NCBI GenBank assembly: GCA_039654915.1
Contig: CM077593.1
Coordinates: 57,356,501-57,420,500, forward strand
Origin: Aquilaria yunnanensis
Taxonomy: Eukaryota; Streptophyta; Magnoliopsida; Malvales; Thymelaeaceae
Length of the DNA: 64,000 nucleotides
Direction of reading: 5' to 3'
In this document: one piece after another, positions 59,701 to 64,000 of the stretch
How positions within the stretch are numbered: position 1 is the first letter of the stretch
Layout of the letters: every line of letters starts with the position of its first letter
Translations under genes and position numbers: made by a program
The notes under the pieces: generated by a model
Databases searched by the model: none
Seen by the model: the letters and a program-made list of their open reading frames with translations, nothing else
Told to the model about the DNA's origin: nothing

Positions 59701-62244
59701 GTATATGTTGACGATATGATAGTAAAAAGCAAGCTGCCCGGCTACCACGTTGCAGATTTGGAGGAAACCTTCCAAAAGCTCAGAGCCTTCGGGATTCGCC
59801 TTAACCCCGAGAAGTGTGTGTTCGGGGTGACGTCGGGAAAATTCCTTGGGTACATGGTATCCGAAAGAGGCATCGACGCCAATCCTGAGAAGATTAAGGC
59901 TCTGCTTGAGTTCCGAACTCCTGCCACAGTGAAAGACGTGCAGAGACTAACCGGAAGAATAACCTCTCTGAGCAGGTTTATTTCCAGGTACGGAGACAGG
60001 TGTAGACCTTTCTTCAAAGTCCTCACAAAGGCAGCAAAGATGGAAGGCGACCTCGGAAGAAACAGTCATCCTTGGGATGAAGATTGCCAAAAGGCCTGGG
60101 AGGAACTCAAAGTCTACCTGGCCAGCCTGCCGACTCTGCGGCAACCTCGGGAGGGAGAACCCCTCGTACTATACCTCGCCGTCACAGAAAAGGCCGTGAG
60201 CTCGGTCCTGATAAAGGAAGAAGGGCCGAAACAATGGCCGGTCTACTACGTCAGCAAGTCCCTGCATGGCGCCGAAGTCAGGTACCCTTTGCTTCAAAAA
60301 GCTATATACGCCTTGGTGCTTGCAGGAAGAAGGCTGCGACCATATTTCCAGGCTCACCCCATCATCGTCCGAAGTAGTCTACCACTACGGGATGTCATGA
60401 AGAGAGTTGATCATTCGGGAAGGCTCTCCAAGTGGTGCATAGAGCTTGGCGAACACGAAATCACGTATGAGCCTCGAAAGGCCATAAAAGCCCAAGCATT
60501 GGCAGATTTTATCGCCGAAATACCCACCACTGAGGAGAACCACTCAGATCCGAAAGAAGGGGAGCCAGAATGGACCTTGCATGTTGACGGAGCCTCGGGG
60601 TCCGAACACCAGGGAGCTGGAATAGTTATCAGAGGACCTGAAGGCCTAGAGGTGATGAAGGCTATCAAGTTCAGCTTCAACGTCACCAATAATGTGGCTG
60701 AGTATGAAGCCCTCATAGCGGGATTACGCTTGGCCAGAAAGATTGGCGTGAGAAGCTTAAGGGCTCACAGCGATTCCCAGCTGGTAGTTCGGCAGACGGC
60801 AGGAGATTACGGGGCGAAGGACCCCATCTTGGCAAAATACCACGAGCTGGTAAGAAATCTCATCCAAGAGTTTGACGCCGTACGGGTCGAAAATGTACCC
60901 CGGCGGAATAACACTGAGGCAGATTGCTTAGCAAAGTCCAAAACATACACCGAGGTGCTAGACCATCCAAGCATCTCCGTGCTAAGCGTAAAGACCTCGG
61001 GAATGGGGTGGAAAGACCCCATAAAGAGATACCTCACAGAGAATGAGCTTCCCGAAGACGCCGGCAGTGCTGCAAGACTGCGAAGACGTGCCGGAAGATT
61101 CTTCCTGATTGGTGAAGAGTTATATCGGCAAGGATATGCAAATCCGCTGCAGAGATGTGTGGGCGAAGAGGATACTGAGATAGTCCTCGAAGAAGTCCAC
61201 GAAGGCATGTGCGGCTCGCACGTTGGAACTGATGCCCTTGCAGCAGTGATACTCCGCCAAGGATACTTCTGGCCTACCCTGAGAAAGGACGCAAGACAGT
61301 TCGTCCAAAAGTGCGGTAGTTGCCAGAGACATGCAAAAATCCAGAGGATACCCTCGGAAATGGTAACGTCGGCAGACTATCCTTGGCCCTTCGCAGTCTG
61401 GGGTATAGACCTTATTGGGCCACTCCCCACAGCGCCCGGAGGCGTGAAATTCTGCGTGGTAGCAGTGGACTATTTCTCAAAGTGGGTAGAGGCAGAACCA
61501 CTAGCAACTATCTCGGCAAAAGAAGTGCAGAAGTTCGTATGGAAGAACATCGTATGCAGATTTGGCATACCGAGGGTGCTAGTAGCTGATAATGGATCCC
61601 AGTTCATAGACAAAGGATTCCAGGAATTCATCAGCGACCTCGGAATAAAGATGCACTTCGCCCCAGTAGCTCACCCCCAAAGCAATGGGCAGGTGGAAGT
61701 ATCAAACAGGACCATAAAAGACGGCCTGAGAAAGAGACTTGGGGAAGCCAAGGGGAAATTTCCAGGAGAACTCCAAAGTGTATTGTGGAGCTACCGAACG
61801 ACGCCACGAAGAGCCACAGGGGAAACTCCCTTCTCACTCGTCTTCGGAACAGAGGCCATTATCCCAATAGAGATAGTTCAGCCTTCAATACGGGTGCAAG
61901 TATTTGATGAAGGCGGAAACGACCTCGGTCTGAGAACTAAGCTCGACCTTGTGGCCGAACACAGAGAAATAGCCGAGCTGAGAAGAAAAGCTTTCCAGCA
62001 AAGAGTGGCCGCGGCTATCAACTTAAAAGCCAGGCCAAAAGAAATCAAAAAAGGAGACCTCGTTCTCCGAAAGGCCGACTTCGCACCCCGAAGGCCATCT
62101 CACGGAGTACTTCGCGCAAATTGGGAAGGACCTTATCTGGTCCTCGCCGAAGTACGAAAAGGCGTGTACAAGCTTGGCGACGCCGAAGGCGTAGAATTGA
62201 AAAACACTTGGCATTCAGATGCCTTGAAAAAATTCTACGCCTAA
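56746..62244 (+). CDS. gag-pol: gag-pol polyprotein of element C, intact
   Basis: 1832 residues, no stop. The start ATG lies in U5, 32 nt before the LTR end, so residues 1-17 span the LTR end and primer site (LAPSVG). A later start at Met ~68 is possible. Ser/Arg-rich N-terminus (~90-180); gag capsid (~235-400); knuckle CxxHxxxGHxxxxC (~475-487); protease LLDDGSNADV (~611-620); reverse transcriptase (~860-1060) with VYVDDMIV (~985); RNase H (~1140-1260); second RNase H (DGASG ~1278, NVAEYEA, AHSDSQL), the Tat hallmark; integrase HHCC finger (~1485-1528) and DDE core (WGIDLIGP ~1551, ADNGSQF ~1613, Glu in NGQVEVSNR ~1650). There is no chromodomain. Catalytic residues look intact. Roles: particle assembly, reverse transcription and integration. 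Confidence 0.96.
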   Translation: MTHNNEALGHHLAPSVGTRSQIAVVETRRSKDKGLPRSSSAPEIQPAAEQTLPETSTPEEDRPLVITMSFLRDFQRSVVAEMTQQIDRRWPQQSQAQKPSSSTRPRERSPKSTHRSSESGDPRGESSTEDIALGKRPVGQTGSKRPRVSQRSSSSPEVRALTPPRRTRSPKRRRRSPSRENGPSATALMERILARLDRVEKQVTRKPVWDRLSGALCEDGSPFIRTVVEAAMPGDFRVPRLEIYDGRTDPQAHLTKYRRSMIMHGADDATMCKCFEVTLTGPATAWYNSLPPGTITEFQELSTAFTQQFIGSRPTAKMPVQMFDIEQRNGETIRDYVERFNREALSVPDFRPEIRILAMTRGLRRDSQLFYEFSKDPPETLGEFYRRAEQHMTAEELRMAGPKSDHHRAEGSSQQARYLSEHTGRPRRMRGKKPQSFTPLSTTRTNILMALERQGTQIRRPKAMAADNKKNAKKFCQFHRDHGHDTEDCFQLKKYIESLIKQGQLRKYLRMPSPKGRKEEEERAENEDYDSDRRRNRSPKRRLPPPVGVIQTITTGLPSSERKRKAREIAVMEYQSPSKKLARKDGSTVVFPHDDPLLIMARIGNWDVKRVLLDDGSNADVLFSHLLPCLGITSSELKPVTTPTFGVGPSELPVLGWIDLPLMMKGTSVDGAAELYASTMTRFIVMDVPSSYNAILGRQTQGNLHIRPDVKYLTVTFATKDGDAEVFIDQAEVRKVFVKTRKAPANSSTQTVEAKAQEKGKEGDPPEAETEAVDLVPGQSTRIGKSLAKGDKENLVSFLLKNKDLFAYSPKDMPGVNPGIIQHSLKVSPEAKPVRQKKRSISAHKSNFVKTEVQRLLDAEVIREVKYPEWLSNVVIATKEGSSKLRMCIDFRNLNDACPKDSFPLPPIDQLVDSTAEYGLLSFLDAFSGYHQIRMDPEDEEKTAFITEGGTYCYIRMPFGLKNARATYQRLMNKVFKDQMGRNMEVYVDDMIVKSKLPGYHVADLEETFQKLRAFGIRLNPEKCVFGVTSGKFLGYMVSERGIDANPEKIKALLEFRTPATVKDVQRLTGRITSLSRFISRYGDRCRPFFKVLTKAAKMEGDLGRNSHPWDEDCQKAWEELKVYLASLPTLRQPREGEPLVLYLAVTEKAVSSVLIKEEGPKQWPVYYVSKSLHGAEVRYPLLQKAIYALVLAGRRLRPYFQAHPIIVRSSLPLRDVMKRVDHSGRLSKWCIELGEHEITYEPRKAIKAQALADFIAEIPTTEENHSDPKEGEPEWTLHVDGASGSEHQGAGIVIRGPEGLEVMKAIKFSFNVTNNVAEYEALIAGLRLARKIGVRSLRAHSDSQLVVRQTAGDYGAKDPILAKYHELVRNLIQEFDAVRVENVPRRNNTEADCLAKSKTYTEVLDHPSISVLSVKTSGMGWKDPIKRYLTENELPEDAGSAARLRRRAGRFFLIGEELYRQGYANPLQRCVGEEDTEIVLEEVHEGMCGSHVGTDALAAVILRQGYFWPTLRKDARQFVQKCGSCQRHAKIQRIPSEMVTSADYPWPFAVWGIDLIGPLPTAPGGVKFCVVAVDYFSKWVEAEPLATISAKEVQKFVWKNIVCRFGIPRVLVADNGSQFIDKGFQEFISDLGIKMHFAPVAHPQSNGQVEVSNRTIKDGLRKRLGEAKGKFPGELQSVLWSYRTTPRRATGETPFSLVFGTEAIIPIEIVQPSIRVQVFDEGGNDLGLRTKLDLVAEHREIAELRRKAFQQRVAAAINLKARPKEIKKGDLVLRKADFAPRRPSHGVLRANWEGPYLVLAEVRKGVYKLGDAEGVELKNTWHSDALKKFYA
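56780..56797 (+). other. Primer binding site, element C
   Basis: TGGCGCCGTCTGTGGGAA, two bases after the LTR end, read in frame within gag. Confidence 0.87.
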
Positions 62245-62381
62245 GGTTGAGCGGAAGAAGTATGTTGTACAAGAAATATTCTAAGTACAGAATGGTCTTG
62301 AGAAAAATTTTCAAGTATACCAAAATTGTCCAAGACAGATTTCCGCGAAGGTGCTCGCCACGAAAAAAGCGGTTGTGACTT

Positions 62382-62870
62382 CCCGAAGCCCCTTGAGCCA
62401 CTATGCTCGGGAAAAATGGGAAACAAGAATCTTGCAAAGGTACTCAGCATAATCAGTGCAGAGAAAATTTTCCGAACACCCTTGAGCGAACATGCTCGGG
62501 AGAAAGGGAAAGCAAGAATCTCGCAAAAATACACGCCAAAACAAAAGCAGAGGTAATTTCCGAACACCCTTGAGTGAACGTGCTCGGGAAAAAGGGAATG
62601 AGCAATCTCGCGAAGATTTTCCTAAGTCCTTTTGAGCAAATACGCTCGGGACAATAGGAAGACAGAAAAATTTGGCTAAAGATTTTCCGAAGGCCCTTGA
62701 GCGAACATGTTCGGGATAAAAGGAAACAAAAAGCCTGCAAAAGACTTAGCCAAATTTTTGCAAATTTTCCAGAAAGTCTCTTGAGCGAGCCTGCTCGGGA
62801 CAAAGGAAGGTAAAAAGTTTCTTTGGTTGCAGGTTTTCCGAAAGTCTCTTGGAGCGAACGTGCTCGGGAC
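62382..62870 (+). repeat. Seven-unit stem-loop tandem array of element C
   Basis: Same repeat as 6141-6570 of A: CCTTGAGCGAACATGCTCGGG units at intervals of about 65-90 bp, each able to form a hairpin. The first interval is intact here and shortened in A. It lies between the pol stop and the antisense gene. Confidence 0.8.
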
Positions 62871-63002
62871 AATGGAAATAAAGAAACTTGCAAGAAAGGA
62901 CTTAGCCGAAAAGATTGTTCATTTAGAGCAAAAGCTGCCTTACAAAAGAAGTGTCCAAAGAAGGAGTACGAAGGAGAAAAATAAGAGGAGCCCTAAAGCA
63001 AA

Positions 63003-64000
63003 CTAGGGAGAGCCGGGTGGACGAAGACCAGGAAGCTTCAGATGCTCGACCCTGGACCACTGCCACCGAGGTCCCTCAGGAAAATTTAGGCCCTCCAGAA
63101 AAGAGAGGTCCAAATCTGGGAACCTCTGCAGCACCTGGTGCCGAGCGAGGCAGAAGCCGTCCTGAAAGGCGACCTTGGCCATGTCGTCAGAAGTACGTTT
63201 TTGAATGCCAAGGACATTGACCTCGTCCCTCAGCTCAGCAACCTCCTCCTCGAGCTCACTTATCCCCAGCATCTCTCCGGACTCCTTCTTCAGAGCCTCG
63301 ACCTCGGCTTGAAGAGCAGCGTTCTCGTCCGTCAAACTCGACGCAAGACTGTCGGAAACAGCCTTGTCCTTGACAAGATCTTCATTGGCGGCAAGCAGCT
63401 CCTTTACTTGGTCGCCGAGGTCGGAAATCTTCCGGGAGGAGTCCTTTTCAAGTTCTTCTCTTTTCTTCGAGAACTCCTCCCGAACGGCAGCAAGTTGCTG
63501 AGAACAATCCGCTGTCAGCTGCTGGTTGCTGGCGATCACCTTCGCAAGAGAAGCCTTCGCTTCAGTGAGTTCCCGCGAAGTCGCATCCTTGGAGGCAGCC
63601 TGTCTGGCCACCCGAACTCGGAGATAACCAGCGTACTCCAGCAGCTACGGCAAGGCAAAAGTCCAGGTTAGTACAAGTCTAAACACTTAGAAAATTGAGG
63701 AAAAAAGTGTAAAGACTATACCTGAGCAGCATGCTCGGTGACTTTTGCGGCGAGGGTATTATCCCCCGGGTGAGCCGCCGCAATGGCCCGGAAGGAGGCA
63801 TCAGTGGTCATCCCCTTCCAAATCTCTTTGGTCATCTTCGGACAATCGTCGGAGAACAGATTCATATCCTCCGTAATTGTCCAAAAGGGCTCCAAGGGGA
63901 TCTTCCCCTCAGGGATTGTGGCATTACGCAGGGCCCGTTTCCTCTCATGAATGGCCCTCCAGCCAACAGTAAGAGATTCCCCTGAGAGTGAGAAGGAAGT
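63003..64000 (-). CDS. Antisense four-exon gene of element C, last two exons visible
   Basis: Exon 4 is 63644-63003 (642 bp, stop TAG 63005-63003) with the coiled-coil region; exon 3 is 63981-63722 (260 bp), preceded by a ...TCTCAG acceptor and followed by GTATAG. The intron is 77 bp, one base shorter than in A, while both exon lengths equal those of A exactly. No stop is seen in the visible exons. The rest, including the Transposase_28-like part and the promoter, lies beyond 64000. Confidence 0.75.

Larger units (their letters stand above)
55911..64000 (+). mobile_element. Tat-lineage Ty3/gypsy element C (right end beyond window)
   Basis: Sister of A: 867-bp 5' LTR, primer site, intact gag-pol, stem-loop array and the last two exons of the antisense gene are visible. 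Inserted in F gag; CTAAG (55906-55910) would be the left target duplication. By comparison with A, about 3 kb more should follow. Confidence 0.94.

Overview
This window is a block of nested LTR retrotransposons from a plant nuclear genome, almost certainly an angiosperm. The evidence is Ty3/gypsy elements of the Tat lineage (second RNase H, extra 3' region), a chromodomain-bearing Ty3/gypsy element with 3.26-kb LTRs, a Ty1/copia element with TGGTATCAGAGC primer sites, and an En/Spm (CACTA) transposase relic. I see no host gene, rRNA, tRNA or CRISPR array. The species cannot be named from this sequence.

Layout, left to right. (1) 1-10745: Tat element A (+), lacking only the first ~345 bp of its 5' LTR; gag-pol has four nonsense codons. 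It sits in the LTR of an old minus-strand gypsy relic D (10746-~13340). (2) ~13348-14120: relic of a CACTA TNP2 transposase. (3) 14233-16725: 5' LTR of an old chromovirus-like element E (+); its body resumes at 50312-52706. (4) 17326-50306: Tat element B (-) inserted in E gag (target duplication CTCCA). B carries two solo LTRs of a copia family. Its 5' LTR is split by full copia element G (29473-49590, duplication GTCCC), whose own 5' LTR is split by gypsy element H (29760-41529, duplication GGACC). H has an intact 1699-codon gag-pol and LTRs that look identical, so it is the youngest insertion. (5) 52707-55910: Tat element F (+) inserted in E, itself hit by a solo copia LTR. (6) 55911-64000: Tat element C (+), sister of A, inserted in F gag, with an uninterrupted 1832-codon gag-pol; it runs off the window.

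The most interesting signal is in the Tat elements. Downstream of pol, on the opposite strand, lies a second gene. In A it resolves into four exons (9047->8207, 8139->7756, 7677->7418, 7339->6698) with GT-AG introns of 67-78 bp and phases that stay in frame. It would encode a protein of about 708 residues with an N-terminal domain resembling Transposase_28 ('putative gypsy type transposon'), a charged linker and a C-terminal coiled coil. The same gene, with junctions at the same protein positions, is seen in diverged element B and, as far as the window reaches, in C. In A and B it is preceded by a TATA box about 280 nt before the ATG and by a shared GGCGACGGTTC box, so it seems to have its own antisense promoter. 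It converges on pol; in A and C the gap holds a seven-unit stem-loop repeat array.

A second shared feature is that gag-pol starts inside the LTR: in A, C, F and B an ATG lies exactly 32 nt before the LTR end and the frame runs through the primer binding site, which is read as LAPSVG.
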